Notes: generated from the sequence alone by a model not told the origin. A stretch of 64,000 bases of DNA from Bacteroidota bacterium (GCA_947457075.1 CANGUG010000014.1:1-64000); one strand, 5' to 3'; shown: positions 27,625-37,251, numbered from the stretch's first letter. Made by a program: numbers and translations.

Positions 27625-28509
27625 ATGTTAAGACAAACCCTAAAAGGAACTGGTGTAGCCATTGTTACTCCTTTTAAAAAAGACAAAAGTATTGACTTCA
27701 CCGCGCTTGAAAATTTAATTGATATTCAAATTGGGGGAGGCATTGACTATATAGTAACATTGGGAACAACTGGGGAATCGGTGGTTTTGTCTGCAGCCGA
27801 AAAGGTGGAAGTGTTCAATTGCACCGTGAATAAAGTAAATGGACGTGTGCCTATTGTAGTGGGTATTGGGGGGAATAATACGGCAGCAGTAATTAACGAT
27901 TTTGGCAAATTTGATTTAAGTAAAGTAGTCGCTATTTTAAGTGTGACCCCTTATTATAATAAACCATCTCAGGAAGGGTTATACCAACATTATATGGCAT
28001 TGGCCGACGCAGCGCCCAAGCCTATTTTATTGTACAATGTGCCTGGCAGAACAGGTCGAAACATGACTGCCGCCACTACACTTCGTTTGTCGAATCATCC
28101 TAATATTGGAGGGATTAAGGAAGCAGCACCAGAAATGGCACAAACTGTTGATATATTAAAAGGACGTCCTAATGACTTTTTAGTAGTAAGTGGAGACGAT
28201 GAAATTGTGATGGCACAAATTGCTTGTGGAATGGACGGCGTAATTAGTGTTGCTGCCAATGCATTTCCAAAACCATTTGGCGATATGATTCGTTATTGTA
28301 TGGCGGGAGATTTTAGCATGGCCAAGCGTTTGAATGATTTAATGGTGGAAGGGTATAGTTATATGTATGAGGAAAACAATCCTTCAGGCATTAAAGCATT
28401 TTTATTTGAGCAAGGGCTTATTGAAAATGAATTACGCTTACCCTTGGTGCCTGTAAGCGATGGACTTCAACAAAGAATTCACAACTATATGCAAAAGTAT
28501 TTTGCATAA
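27625..28509 (+). CDS. dapA: 4-hydroxy-tetrahydrodipicolinate synthase
   Basis: Condenses pyruvate with aspartate semialdehyde at the entry to lysine and meso-diaminopimelate synthesis. The 294-residue TIM barrel has the GTTGES substrate motif (about residues 47-52), the Tyr in LLYNVPGRTG and the Schiff-base Lys at residue 165 in GGIKEA. It follows accA by 23 bp and is followed by a strong terminator. The meso-DAP branch supplies the cell wall. Confidence 0.96.
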   Translation: MLRQTLKGTGVAIVTPFKKDKSIDFTALENLIDIQIGGGIDYIVTLGTTGESVVLSAAEKVEVFNCTVNKVNGRVPIVVGIGGNNTAAVINDFGKFDLSKVVAILSVTPYYNKPSQEGLYQHYMALADAAPKPILLYNVPGRTGRNMTAATTLRLSNHPNIGGIKEAAPEMAQTVDILKGRPNDFLVVSGDDEIVMAQIACGMDGVISVAANAFPKPFGDMIRYCMAGDFSMAKRLNDLMVEGYSYMYEENNPSGIKAFLFEQGLIENELRLPLVPVSDGLQQRIHNYMQKYFA

Positions 28510-28542
28510 TGGTTACCGTATTTTAAAATGTGTATATAAATC

Positions 28543-28571
28543 AAAAGCACGCTATTGAGCGTGCTTTTTTT
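28543..28571. terminator. bidirectional terminator between dapA and mutS
   Basis: The stem AAAGCACGCT / AGCGTGCTTT with an ATTG loop has A residues on the left and a T tract on the right. It sits between the convergent dapA and mutS genes and can serve both. Confidence 0.88.
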
Positions 28572-28639
28572 ATGCTGTTAAAGGATGATTTAGTTTCTGT
28601 GTTAATTGGAAAATTTAGTTTTTGTGCTCCTTGTAAAAT

Positions 28640-31234
28640 TTAGTTGAGTTTTTGCTTAATGGCTTGTAGTTTCATTAAAGCTTCAACGGGCGTTAAATTA
28701 TTTATGTCAATTTCATCCAACTCTTTGCGGATGGACTCAAAGGTTTCGGTATGTGCATCAAAAATAGACAACTGAAACTGATCGTTGGGTGCAACAGCAC
28801 TTGGCGTGTTATTGGTATTGCCTGCATTTTTTAATTCCATCTCTTTTAAAATATCATTTGCTCTACTTACAAGTACATTGGGCATGCCCGCCATTTTCGC
28901 AACATGAATACCAAAGCTATGGGTACTGCCCCCTTTGGTGAGTTTACGCAAGAAAATAATTTTATTACCCACTTCCTTATGACTCACATGAAAATTATGG
29001 ACATTAGGTAATTGTGCTTCTAAATCATTTAGCTCGTGGTAATGTGTAGCAAATAATGTTTTTGGTTTAGCAGGGGATTGGTATAAATATTCCACAATAC
29101 TCCAAGCTATTGAAATACCATCATAGGTAGAAGTACCCCTACCAATTTCATCTAATAAAATTAAACTCCTTGGACTAATATTATTTAAGATACTCGCCGT
29201 CTCAATCATCTCCACCATAAAGGTACTTTCACCTGCACTTAAATTATCATTGGCACCAACGCGTGTAAATATCTTGTCGGTTAATGGCACAGAAGCGGCA
29301 GAAGCAGGAACATAGCTTCCCATATGTGCCATTAAAGTAATTAAGGCGGTTTGTCTTAGCACTGCACTTTTACCACTCATATTGGGGCCTGTTAAAATGA
29401 TAATTTGCTGTGAACTTGGATCCAAGAAAACATCATTGGGAATATAAGCATCATCAATAGCTAAATTTTGTTCAATGACAGGATGACGTCCTGCTTCAAT
29501 ATTGAGTACAGTATTTTCAGTGATTGTAGGTTTGCAGTATTTATAATTGCGTGCAATACTTGCAAAACACAATAAGCAATCTAATACACCCAACCATTGT
29601 CCATTTTTTTGCAACAAATTCATTTCAGTTAACACTTGGTCAATAAGGCCTTGGTATAACTGGGTTTCTAGGGCTAAAATTTTATCCTCGGCACCTAATA
29701 TTTTTTCCTCATATACTTTTAATTCTGGGGTAATGTAACGCTCGGCGGTGGTTAAGGTTTGCTTACGAATCCACTCGGCAGGTACTTTGTCCTTGTGCGC
29801 GTGGGTTACTTCTAAGTAATAGCCATACACATTATTGTACCCAATTTTTAAGGAAGATATTCCAGTGATAGCGGCTTCCTTATTTTGAAGTTGTGTTAAA
29901 TATTCTTTTCCACCACTCGAAATATTACGGAGTTCATCCAGTTCGGCAGAGACGCCTTCTTTAATAAAACCCCCTTTTACGGCAGTAGCCGGTGGTTGTT
30001 CAATTAAACTTGCTAGAATGGCTTTTTGGGAATTTGCACAAATGTCTAATTCCCCATTAATATGTTGAAGGTATTCATTTTCAATAGGGGATAAAATATG
30101 CTTGATGGATTCAATAGCCTCAAGTGATTTTGCCAATTGCATAAATTCACGGGGCTGTAATTTTCGTGTAGATAGTTTACTGGATAATCTTTCTAAATCA
30201 CCACAGGATTCAATCAAATCACTGATGCTTGTTGCCGCTTCCGGAATATGTAATAATGTGTCAACAGCGTTTAAGCGATTGTTGATTTGAGTAACCGACT
30301 GTAAAGGAAATATTAACCAACGCTTTAATAAACGCGCTCCCATAGGGCTTTTCGTATGGTCCATCACTTCCAATAAACCTTTACGGTCAGCGCCATTGCC
30401 AATGAGTTCTAAATTGCGAATGGTAAATTTATCCATCCATAAAATTTCATCGCGATCGATACGGCCAATTTTATGAATATGTGTTAAATGGGGATGTTCG
30501 GTTTCTTTTAAATAATGGAGAATCGCCCCCGCCGCAATAATGCCCTTGGTTAAACCTTCAATGCCAAATCCTTTTAAGGAACTTGTTTGAAATTGTTTAA
30601 ACAATAATTCAGTGGCAAAGGGTTCATCAAAAATCCAACTATCTAATCCGTAAGTATAAAAGCCAGTACCGAATTTTTCTTTCAATTCAGCTTGGTAATT
30701 TTTAGGATACAAAATTTCAGCGGGTTGTAAGCTTTGTAATAGTTTATCTAAATATTCAGTGCTTCCTTCGGCAATTAAAAATTCACCGGTGGTAATATCT
30801 AAAAAGGCAACACCACCATGCTCTTTTTCTACAAATAGGGCGGCTAGAAAATTATTATGCTTATGTTCTAATAATTTATCATTGGTAGCAATGCCGGGTG
30901 TAAGCATATCGGTAACGCCACGCTTTACAATGCCTTTTACCGATTTAGGGTCTTCCAATTGGTCACAGATGGCTACACGGTAGCCCGCTTTCACTAATTT
31001 ATGTAAATAGGTATCCAAGGAATGGTGTGGAAAACCGGCTAGTTCACTCGAAGAAGCCGATCCATTATTACGCTTTGTAAGGGTGATTCCCAATACTTTT
31101 GAAGCAATAACGGCATCTTCGCCAAAGGTTTCATAAAAATCACCCACTCTAAACAACAAAATAGCATCGGGGTATTTTTGTTTAATAGCCCTATGTTGCT
31201 GCATTAGCGGAGTCTCTGCACTAGATTTTGCCAT
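28640..31234 (-). CDS. mutS: DNA mismatch repair protein MutS
   Basis: Recognises mismatched bases and, with MutL, starts repair. From the chosen start it is 864 residues, normal for MutS1. The mismatch-reading Phe-x-Glu is in FRVGDFYETFGEDA near the N-terminus, the Walker A GPNMSGKSAVLRQ is near residue 615, and Walker B with LLDEIGRGTSTYDG follows. I chose the ATG at 31234 (MAKSSAETPLMQQH). The frame stays open 17 codons farther, but that stretch contains the -7 promoter element and runs up to the divergent gene. Confidence 0.97.
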   Translation of the reverse strand: MAKSSAETPLMQQHRAIKQKYPDAILLFRVGDFYETFGEDAVIASKVLGITLTKRNNGSASSSELAGFPHHSLDTYLHKLVKAGYRVAICDQLEDPKSVKGIVKRGVTDMLTPGIATNDKLLEHKHNNFLAALFVEKEHGGVAFLDITTGEFLIAEGSTEYLDKLLQSLQPAEILYPKNYQAELKEKFGTGFYTYGLDSWIFDEPFATELLFKQFQTSSLKGFGIEGLTKGIIAAGAILHYLKETEHPHLTHIHKIGRIDRDEILWMDKFTIRNLELIGNGADRKGLLEVMDHTKSPMGARLLKRWLIFPLQSVTQINNRLNAVDTLLHIPEAATSISDLIESCGDLERLSSKLSTRKLQPREFMQLAKSLEAIESIKHILSPIENEYLQHINGELDICANSQKAILASLIEQPPATAVKGGFIKEGVSAELDELRNISSGGKEYLTQLQNKEAAITGISSLKIGYNNVYGYYLEVTHAHKDKVPAEWIRKQTLTTAERYITPELKVYEEKILGAEDKILALETQLYQGLIDQVLTEMNLLQKNGQWLGVLDCLLCFASIARNYKYCKPTITENTVLNIEAGRHPVIEQNLAIDDAYIPNDVFLDPSSQQIIILTGPNMSGKSAVLRQTALITLMAHMGSYVPASAASVPLTDKIFTRVGANDNLSAGESTFMVEMIETASILNNISPRSLILLDEIGRGTSTYDGISIAWSIVEYLYQSPAKPKTLFATHYHELNDLEAQLPNVHNFHVSHKEVGNKIIFLRKLTKGGSTHSFGIHVAKMAGMPNVLVSRANDILKEMELKNAGNTNNTPSAVAPNDQFQLSIFDAHTETFESIRKELDEIDINNLTPVEALMKLQAIKQKLN

Positions 31235-31239
31235 AGTGA

Positions 31240-31247
31240 CAAACCTA
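31240..31247 (-). promoter_or_regulatory. -7 promoter element of mutS, start-proximal
   Basis: On the minus strand TAGGTTTG matches TAnnTTTG exactly and its last base lies 6 bases before the A of the chosen mutS ATG. Transcription would then begin at or within a few bases of the start codon, giving a leaderless or nearly leaderless mRNA. This also supports the start at 31234. Confidence 0.5.
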
Positions 31248-31274
31248 CATAAATTTTTTAATATTCGAAAAGCG

Positions 31275-31282
31275 TACTTTTG
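31275..31282 (+). promoter_or_regulatory. -7 promoter element of the RNA methyltransferase gene, start-proximal
   Basis: TACTTTTG matches TAnnTTTG and ends 4 bases before the ATG at 31286. As for mutS on the other strand, the expected transcript would have almost no 5' leader. Confidence 0.45.
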
Positions 31283-31285
31283 CAT

Positions 31286-31816
31286 ATGCGCAAACTCACC
31301 ATGGATGAATTAGGTAGGAAGTCGGTGGAGGACTTTAAAATGGCCAATAAAAAGCCCATTGTAGTGGTGATGGACAATATCCGCAGTATGCACAATGTGG
31401 GCAGTGTATTTCGAACATCGGATGGCTTTTTAATTGATGGCATTTGTTTATGTGGCTTTACCCCGCAACCTCCGCATAGAGATATTCACAAAACGGCCTT
31501 AGGTGCTACTGAAACAGTGGATTGGGTATATTATGAAAATACAGTAACGGCGGTGGAGGAACTAAAGCAAAGAGGATTTAAAGTATATGCCATTGAACAA
31601 ACCGAAGGAAGTATTCGTTTGGAGCAGTTTAAGCAATTGCATCCTCAAGTGGCTAATGAATCTATGGCATTTATATTTGGCAATGAAGTGGATGGGGTGG
31701 ATCAGGAAGTGATTGCGCAATGTGATGGGGTCATTGAAATTCCGCAATGGGGGATGAAACATTCTCTAAATATTTCAGTGGCCGCTGCCATTGTTTTATG
31801 GGAGTTTGTGCGGTAA
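31286..31816 (+). CDS. SpoU/TrmH-family RNA 2'-O-methyltransferase
   Basis: A 176-residue SPOUT-fold enzyme that uses S-adenosylmethionine to methylate ribose 2'-OH in tRNA or rRNA. The three family motifs are visible: NIRSMHNVGSVFRTSDGF (about residues 27-44), IFGNEVDGVDQEVI and IPQWGMKHSLNISVAAAIV (the knot and SAM site). It lacks the extra N-terminal RNA-binding domain of RlmB/TsnR enzymes. The target nucleotide is not predictable here. Start taken at the ATG at 31286 rather than the TTG two codons upstream. Confidence 0.88.
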   Translation: MRKLTMDELGRKSVEDFKMANKKPIVVVMDNIRSMHNVGSVFRTSDGFLIDGICLCGFTPQPPHRDIHKTALGATETVDWVYYENTVTAVEELKQRGFKVYAIEQTEGSIRLEQFKQLHPQVANESMAFIFGNEVDGVDQEVIAQCDGVIEIPQWGMKHSLNISVAAAIVLWEFVR

Positions 31817-31931
31817 TAGTGTTTTGGTAATTTTTATTTTATTGTTATGGAGAATTAAATGAATAGTATAAAGAGTAAATAAAAAATAAGCAACAAGACA
31901 GCGTAATTAAGAAAAGATAGAAAAGCATATT

Positions 31932-32816
31932 ATGAGTGGAGTAAAGAATTATTTGAGTTTGGTGAAATTTTCGCATACCATTTTTGCGATGCCTTTTGCA
32001 TTCATTGGATTTACCTTAGGGGTGCAATATTTAGCGCAAAACAAAATGCAGTTTGAAAATATTGCGCTTAAGTTTTTCTTGGTAATTATTTGTATGGTTA
32101 CTGCAAGGTCAGCTGCCATGGCATTTAACCGTTATTTGGATAGACACTTTGACCAACTTAATCCTAGAACCGCTATTAGAGAAATACCTGCAGGCATTAT
32201 TAAAGCCGAAAAAGCATTGATTTTTATAATCATCAATGCAGTACTATTTATTACAGCAACCTTTTTTATCAATACCATTTGTTTTTATTTATCTCCCGTG
32301 GCTTTATTTGTGATTTTGTTTTATAGCTATACAAAAAGATTCACTTTTTTATGTCACTTGGTATTGGGACTTGGATTGTCCCTAGCACCGATTGGCGCTT
32401 TTTTAGCGGTCACTGGCGTATTTGATATTGTGCCCTTGTTATTTTCGTTTGCAGTAGTATTTTGGGTAAGTGGCTTTGATGTGATTTATGCCTTACAAGA
32501 TATTGACTTTGATCAATCGCAACAGTTGTATTCCATTCCAAGTTATTGGGGGTTAGGAAAAGCATTGAATATTGCTAGAGGCTTGCATGTAATTTCTGCA
32601 AGCTTTGTTATTGCAGCTTACTTTTTAGGAGACTTCCATTATTTTTATATTGGTGGATTATTGGTTTTTGTAGGCATGCTCACTTACCAACACAGTATTG
32701 TGAAACCAAATGATTTGAGCAAAGTGAATATTGCTTTTATGACGGCCAATGGGATTGCGAGTATTGTTTTTAGTACTTTTGTTATCACTGATATTTTGAA
32801 GACCACTTTTTATTAA
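31932..32816 (+). CDS. UbiA-family prenyltransferase, MqnP-like
   Basis: A 294-residue integral membrane enzyme with about eight or nine hydrophobic segments. The first Asp-rich prenyl-diphosphate motif is NRYLDRHFDQLNPRT (residues 66-80) and the second is DVIYALQDIDFD. The NR-x-x-D-x-x-x-D-x-x-NPRT form is the one I associate with the MqnP/4-hydroxybenzoate-type branch rather than MenA. That would point to menaquinone synthesis through the futalosine route, but no other mqn gene is in the window to confirm it. ruvX follows after 14 bp. Confidence 0.8.
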   Translation: MSGVKNYLSLVKFSHTIFAMPFAFIGFTLGVQYLAQNKMQFENIALKFFLVIICMVTARSAAMAFNRYLDRHFDQLNPRTAIREIPAGIIKAEKALIFIIINAVLFITATFFINTICFYLSPVALFVILFYSYTKRFTFLCHLVLGLGLSLAPIGAFLAVTGVFDIVPLLFSFAVVFWVSGFDVIYALQDIDFDQSQQLYSIPSYWGLGKALNIARGLHVISASFVIAAYFLGDFHYFYIGGLLVFVGMLTYQHSIVKPNDLSKVNIAFMTANGIASIVFSTFVITDILKTTFY

Positions 32817-32830
32817 TGTAAATAGTTACT

Positions 32831-33244
32831 TTGGCTAGAATCATTTGTATAGACTACGGCGGGAAACGATGCGGATTGGCAGTGACCGATCCTTTGCAAA
32901 TTATTGCCACTGCATTAACTACAGTAGCCACTAAAGAATTATATACTTATTTAGCGGCTTATTTTGCGAAAGAAACAGTGGAATTAATTTTAATAGGGGA
33001 ACCCCTTAATTTAGACGACACACCAACCCATGCAACGCCACTTGTCAAGAAAGCGATAATTGAATTGAATAAAAAATTCCCTAACATACCCGTTCAAACA
33101 GTGGATGAACGCTTTAGCTCGAAAAATGCAGTAAGGGCCATGGTGGAAATGGGGATGAAAAAAAAGGATCGTCAGGACAAGAAAAATGTGGATCAAATTG
33201 CCGCCACCATTCTATTACAGGAGTATTTAACCAATCGACCCTAA
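32831..33244 (+). CDS. ruvX: YqgF/RuvX family Holliday junction resolvase-like nuclease
   Basis: A 137-residue RNase H-fold protein; E. coli YqgF is essential and linked to 16S rRNA 5' processing as well as junction resolution. Catalytic acidic residues are seen in CIDYGGKRCGLAV, ILIGEPLN, VDERFSS and KKNVDQIAA. The start is a TTG: an in-frame stop lies three codons upstream and no ATG exists before conserved residues. It begins 14 bp after the prenyltransferase gene. Confidence 0.92.
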   Translation: MARIICIDYGGKRCGLAVTDPLQIIATALTTVATKELYTYLAAYFAKETVELILIGEPLNLDDTPTHATPLVKKAIIELNKKFPNIPVQTVDERFSSKNAVRAMVEMGMKKKDRQDKKNVDQIAATILLQEYLTNRP

Positions 33245-33293
33245 AGGCCTTGTTAATTGAGTGCTAAAGGCACCGTTTCTGCCTATTTATTTC

Positions 33294-33301
33294 TACCTTT
33301 G
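33294..33301 (+). promoter_or_regulatory. candidate -7 element of def
   Basis: TACCTTTG matches TAnnTTTG and lies 21 bases before the def start codon. The -33 partner is poor. Confidence 0.4.
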
Positions 33302-33322
33302 CAAATATTATAAAGTAGAAAT

Positions 33323-33898
33323 ATGATTTTACCTATCGTTGCTTATGGAGCAGCTATATTAAGAAAAGTAAGCGAACCCATCCAGGCGGATTATCCCAAT
33401 TTGCAAACCTTAATTGCGGATATGTGGGAAACGATGTATGAAAGCAATGGGATTGGATTGGCAGCACCTCAGATTAATAAAAACATTCGTTTATTTGTGG
33501 TAGATAGTTCGCAAATTTTTGCCAATGCCGAGCCTGAGGACGCAACCTATCCGGATGCCCCAGGCATTAAAAAAGCTTTTATTAATCCAACCATTGTGGA
33601 ATTGTCAGGCAAGGAATGGGTATATAACGAGGGTTGTTTAAGTATTCCTAAAATAAGAGAGGATGTGACCCGTCATGAAACGGTTACCTTACAATACATG
33701 GATGAAAATTTCGTAACACATACCGAAACCTTTAATGGAATGACAGCGCGTGTTATTCTACATGAGTATGACCATATTGAAGGCAAGTTATTTATTGACT
33801 ACGTTAAACCACTTCGTAGAAAAATGCTACAAGGAAAATTAAACGACATCAATAAAGGGAAAGTAAGGGTAGATTATAAAATGATTCAAATAAAGTAA
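33323..33898 (+). CDS. def: peptide deformylase
   Basis: Removes the N-formyl group from nascent proteins. The three metal-site motifs are intact: GIGLAAPQI (residues 43-51), EGCLSIP (103-109, metal-binding Cys) and HEYDH (147-151, two His ligands and the catalytic Glu). The 191-residue length is normal. Its TAA overlaps the ATG of the next gene (TAATG), so the two are co-translated. Confidence 0.97.
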   Translation: MILPIVAYGAAILRKVSEPIQADYPNLQTLIADMWETMYESNGIGLAAPQINKNIRLFVVDSSQIFANAEPEDATYPDAPGIKKAFINPTIVELSGKEWVYNEGCLSIPKIREDVTRHETVTLQYMDENFVTHTETFNGMTARVILHEYDHIEGKLFIDYVKPLRRKMLQGKLNDINKGKVRVDYKMIQIK

Positions 33899-34857
33899 TG
33901 CATAGGACTAAATTAATTACTTCTTTAACAATAGCCGTATTGTTGTTTTGTAGCAACAGTTTGTTTGCACAAGATACCGTGTTCAATGATGTAGGTAATA
34001 GCTATACGCTTACTGATGCAATTGTGCGCAATAATTTTGATTACAAGGAAATATTAAAAAGAATTAAACAGGATGTTAGTTTTTATAAAGCATTTAAAAC
34101 ACTTCGTACCATTGGCTATACTTCCTATAATCATATTGAAATGAAAAATAAGGGAGGTGCCATGATTGCTTCTTTGGATAGTAAAACCAGACAAAATCAT
34201 TTCGGCAATTGTAGAACAATGGATGTACTAGAAGAGCGAATAGTGGGGGATATCCGAAAGTCGAATGGAGAATATAATTATTTAACAGCGGCCCTATATG
34301 CAAGTCTTTTTTTTACAAAGAAAAATGACACGGTATGCAATGAAACCAATGTAGTTACTGGGCAGCGAAGAGTGGCAAAGGGTACTGGTCTAGAGAAAAA
34401 TAAAGAGCAATTGAAAATGTTGTTTTTTAATCCTGGCAAAAAAATAGGCGGTATTCCATTTATTGGAGATAAGCTTGATTTATACGATGAAAAAGCACAT
34501 TCATTGTACGACTATAAATTAGACTATGTGGATTATCATGGTCAGCTGGTGTATGTTTTTGAAATTAAGCCAAAAGAAAACTTAGGTTTCTTTGCAAAAA
34601 ATGACATTGTAGTTGATCAAATGACTACCTGGTTTAATCCAAAAACAATGGAAGTACTAGGCCGTAATTACTCCCTAAGTTATAAAGCAGGGGTCTATGA
34701 CTTTAACGTTGAAATGGAAGTGGAAATGACCTATTTTAATGGACAGTTAGTGCCAAAAATTTTACGCTATAAAGGGAATTGGGATGTAGCCTTTAAAAAG
34801 AGAGAACGTGGTTTATTCACTGCTACCTTATCCAATTTCAATACAGGTACTAAGTAG
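33898..34857 (+). CDS. secreted protein of unknown function
   Basis: A 319-residue protein with a Sec signal peptide (TSLTIAVLLFCSNSLFAQ). The mature protein is beta-rich, with repeated amphipathic strands in the C-terminal half (YHGQLVYVFEIKPKE, then VEMEVEMTYFNGQLVPKILR). This recalls the outer-membrane-lipoprotein (LolA/LolB-like) or DUF5686-type folds, but I cannot assign it. Overlap with the def stop codon suggests coupled translation only. Confidence 0.6.
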   Translation: MHRTKLITSLTIAVLLFCSNSLFAQDTVFNDVGNSYTLTDAIVRNNFDYKEILKRIKQDVSFYKAFKTLRTIGYTSYNHIEMKNKGGAMIASLDSKTRQNHFGNCRTMDVLEERIVGDIRKSNGEYNYLTAALYASLFFTKKNDTVCNETNVVTGQRRVAKGTGLEKNKEQLKMLFFNPGKKIGGIPFIGDKLDLYDEKAHSLYDYKLDYVDYHGQLVYVFEIKPKENLGFFAKNDIVVDQMTTWFNPKTMEVLGRNYSLSYKAGVYDFNVEMEVEMTYFNGQLVPKILRYKGNWDVAFKKRERGLFTATLSNFNTGTK

Positions 34858-34882
34858 GATTTAAGTTAAACTTAAATAAGTG

Positions 34883-35983
34883 TTAGGCTAAAAAGGAATC
34901 CTCAATGGTTTTAACTACTTCAATTAAACTACCCGTGTTGTTGAAAGTGGCTAATTGCCTATCTGCTCCAGTGCCGCATTTAAAAATGTCCTGTACTTTT
35001 TCAGCATGTGCTCTGCTCCCTAATTCATCCAAAACACCATCGACAAATTCAAGTAATTCGTCAATCAATTCTTTAACGGGCATTTCTTTTTCTTTTCCAA
35101 AATCTATAAGCATTCCGTCAATACCATACCTACTTGCACGCCATTTATTTTCATTTATAAGTGCTCGTTGATAATTGATGAAATTGATATTTTGTCGACG
35201 AAGGGTATATATTTTAGCGCAAATGGCTTGAAATAATGCAGTAATGGTAATGGTTTCCTGAATGGTCATTGGAACGTCACAAATCCTAAACTCAATAGTA
35301 TTGTAAACGGGGTGCACCCTTAAATCCCACCATATTTTTTTAGCATCGTCAATGCAATTTGTTTTGATAAGCAATTGTACAAAATTGTCATAAGCTTCAA
35401 TGCTTTCAAAATAATCAGGGATGCCTGTTCTTGGAAATTTGTCAAATACTTTTGAACGGTAGGATTTATACCCTGTATTGCGTGATTCCCAAAAAGGAGA
35501 ATTGGTACTTAAAGCATAGATATGGGGTAGGAAATAGCGCGCAGTGTTGGCAATATGTATAGCCATTTTACGATCCTCCATTCCCACATGTACATGAAGT
35601 CCAAAAATTAAATTACTTCTTGCCGCCTGTTGCAATTCATTTAATAAGTCCTGGTACCTTGAATTATCTGAAATTAATTGTTTTTCCCATAAACTAAAAG
35701 GGTGGGTGCCTGAAGCGCCAATGCTATAGCCAAGATCTTTGGCAATAGTGGCCACTCCTGTTCTTAAAGTGCGAATTTCTTGATAAGCTTCTTCTACATT
35801 TTTACAAACCGCGGTACCGACTTCCACCACGGCTTGGTGCATCTCGGCCTTAATTTTGTCCTTGAATATTTTTTCGCCCTCAGTGACAATGGTCTTTTGA
35901 TGGCTTTTCAATTCCTTAGTAGAAGGGTCTAGAATCATATATTCTTCTTCTACTCCAATCGTAAATTGTTGTAAGTTGGTCAC
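34883..35983 (-). CDS. YbdK-type carboxylate-amine ligase (GCS2 family)
   Basis: A 366-residue ATP-dependent ligase of the glutamate-cysteine ligase 2 family. The N-terminal FTIGVEEEYMILDP carries the metal/ATP-binding Glu residues, and FGLHVHVGM and WWDLRVHPVYNTIEFRICD are the other family signatures. E. coli YbdK has weak gamma-glutamylcysteine synthetase activity; the true substrate is often different. It is transcribed alone, with PhoH upstream on the same strand behind a terminator. Confidence 0.88.
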   Translation of the reverse strand: MTNLQQFTIGVEEEYMILDPSTKELKSHQKTIVTEGEKIFKDKIKAEMHQAVVEVGTAVCKNVEEAYQEIRTLRTGVATIAKDLGYSIGASGTHPFSLWEKQLISDNSRYQDLLNELQQAARSNLIFGLHVHVGMEDRKMAIHIANTARYFLPHIYALSTNSPFWESRNTGYKSYRSKVFDKFPRTGIPDYFESIEAYDNFVQLLIKTNCIDDAKKIWWDLRVHPVYNTIEFRICDVPMTIQETITITALFQAICAKIYTLRRQNINFINYQRALINENKWRASRYGIDGMLIDFGKEKEMPVKELIDELLEFVDGVLDELGSRAHAEKVQDIFKCGTGADRQLATFNNTGSLIEVVKTIEDSFLA

Positions 35984-36017
35984 GGCTTTAAAATTAAGAA
36001 ATTATTGCCATACCTAT

Positions 36018-36049
36018 AAAAAATTACCCCCGCCAATTGGCAGGGGTAA
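36018..36049 (-). terminator. intrinsic terminator after phoH
   Basis: Read on the minus strand the stem TACCCCTGCC / GGCGGGGGTA (one mismatch) with an AATT loop is followed by TTTTTT, about 30 bases after the phoH stop. Confidence 0.82.
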
Positions 36050-36078
36050 GGAATGCAGTGTGCAAATGCGATGAATAT

Positions 36079-37068
36079 TTAGCGATGATAGGAAGCTTCA
36101 GGCTCATTTTCTCTTTCCTTATCGTAGGCTTTAATAATGGCTTTTACTAATTTATGTCTTACTACATCTTCTTCATCTAATTCAATATGCGAGATGCCTT
36201 CAATATTTTTTAAAATACGTACCGCTTTCTCCAAACCACTTTTTTGATTTCTAGGTAAATCCACCTGGGTAGGGTCACCCGTAATAATGGCTTTGGCATT
36301 GGAGCCAATACGTGTAAGGAACATTTTAATTTGTAAGTCATTGGCATTTTGCGACTCATCTAAAATTATAAAGGCGTTGTCCAAAGTACGTCCCCTCATA
36401 TAGGCCAATGGGGCAATTTCAATGGTGCGGGTGGACATATAATATCCCAATTTATCGGCAGGAATCATATCATCCAATGCATCATATAAAGGACGTAAGT
36501 AAGGATCAATTTTTTCTTTTAAGTCACCAGGTAAAAACCCAAGACTTTCGCCGGCCTCTACAGCAGGACGGGTTAAAATAATCTTTTTTACAATTTTGTT
36601 TTTTAAAGCTCTAACCGCCAAGGCTACAGCGGTATATGTTTTACCGGTACCCGCAGGTCCAATGGCAAAAACAATATCATTTTTATCGGCTGCAGTAACC
36701 ATTTTTTTCTGATTAGCAGTTCTTGCACGCACCGTTTTACCATTGGGTCCAAACACCAAAACTTCATTGGGATTTTTGTCAATAAAATTATCAATGACTT
36801 CGGCGTCATCACCCCCTAAAATTTGTTCAAAATAATTTTCAGACAAATGGCCATTGCGTTCCATATACTGAATAATAAGGGTGATTTTTTCTTTGGCTAA
36901 ATCAATTTGTTCAGGTGCACCGCTTAGTTTTATTTGGGTGCCTCGGGATAAAATTTTTAAGAGTGGAAACTTCTTTTTTAAAATGTCAAACTTGGCGTTG
37001 TTGACACCGAAAAACTCAATAGGGTTTACGGTATCTAAATTGATGATTGTTTCAGTCAATGGATTCAA
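36079..37068 (-). CDS. phoH: PhoH-family ATPase
   Basis: A 329-residue cytoplasmic NTPase related to superfamily 1 helicases. An N-terminal KH-like region (about residues 1-75) precedes the ATPase core with Walker A GPAGTGKT at 137-144, Walker B IILDES at 234-239, and the TGDPTQVDLP sensor motif. Family members are linked to RNA metabolism and often sit near ybeY, which is not seen here. Confidence 0.93.
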   Translation of the reverse strand: MNPLTETIINLDTVNPIEFFGVNNAKFDILKKKFPLLKILSRGTQIKLSGAPEQIDLAKEKITLIIQYMERNGHLSENYFEQILGGDDAEVIDNFIDKNPNEVLVFGPNGKTVRARTANQKKMVTAADKNDIVFAIGPAGTGKTYTAVALAVRALKNKIVKKIILTRPAVEAGESLGFLPGDLKEKIDPYLRPLYDALDDMIPADKLGYYMSTRTIEIAPLAYMRGRTLDNAFIILDESQNANDLQIKMFLTRIGSNAKAIITGDPTQVDLPRNQKSGLEKAVRILKNIEGISHIELDEEDVVRHKLVKAIIKAYDKERENEPEASYHR

Positions 37069-37251
37069 TTTAAAGGGTTAGGTAGTAAGTAAATGATCCT
37101 AACACAATTTAACAAAGCAAGTTGAATATGACAAGGCCTAAATACGCACAATTGTGGATTACTCAAATGATAACATTATGTTCATTTTCGTATATTAAAG
37201 TGAACGATTTAGTATTAAAAGGTGAATGAGATTCAACAAAAAGAAATGCGA

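Noticed and set aside
31235-31285. Extending MutS by 17 codons to a start at 31285
   Set aside because: The extra residues are not MutS-like, contain the TAnnTTTG promoter element, and run up to the divergent gene.
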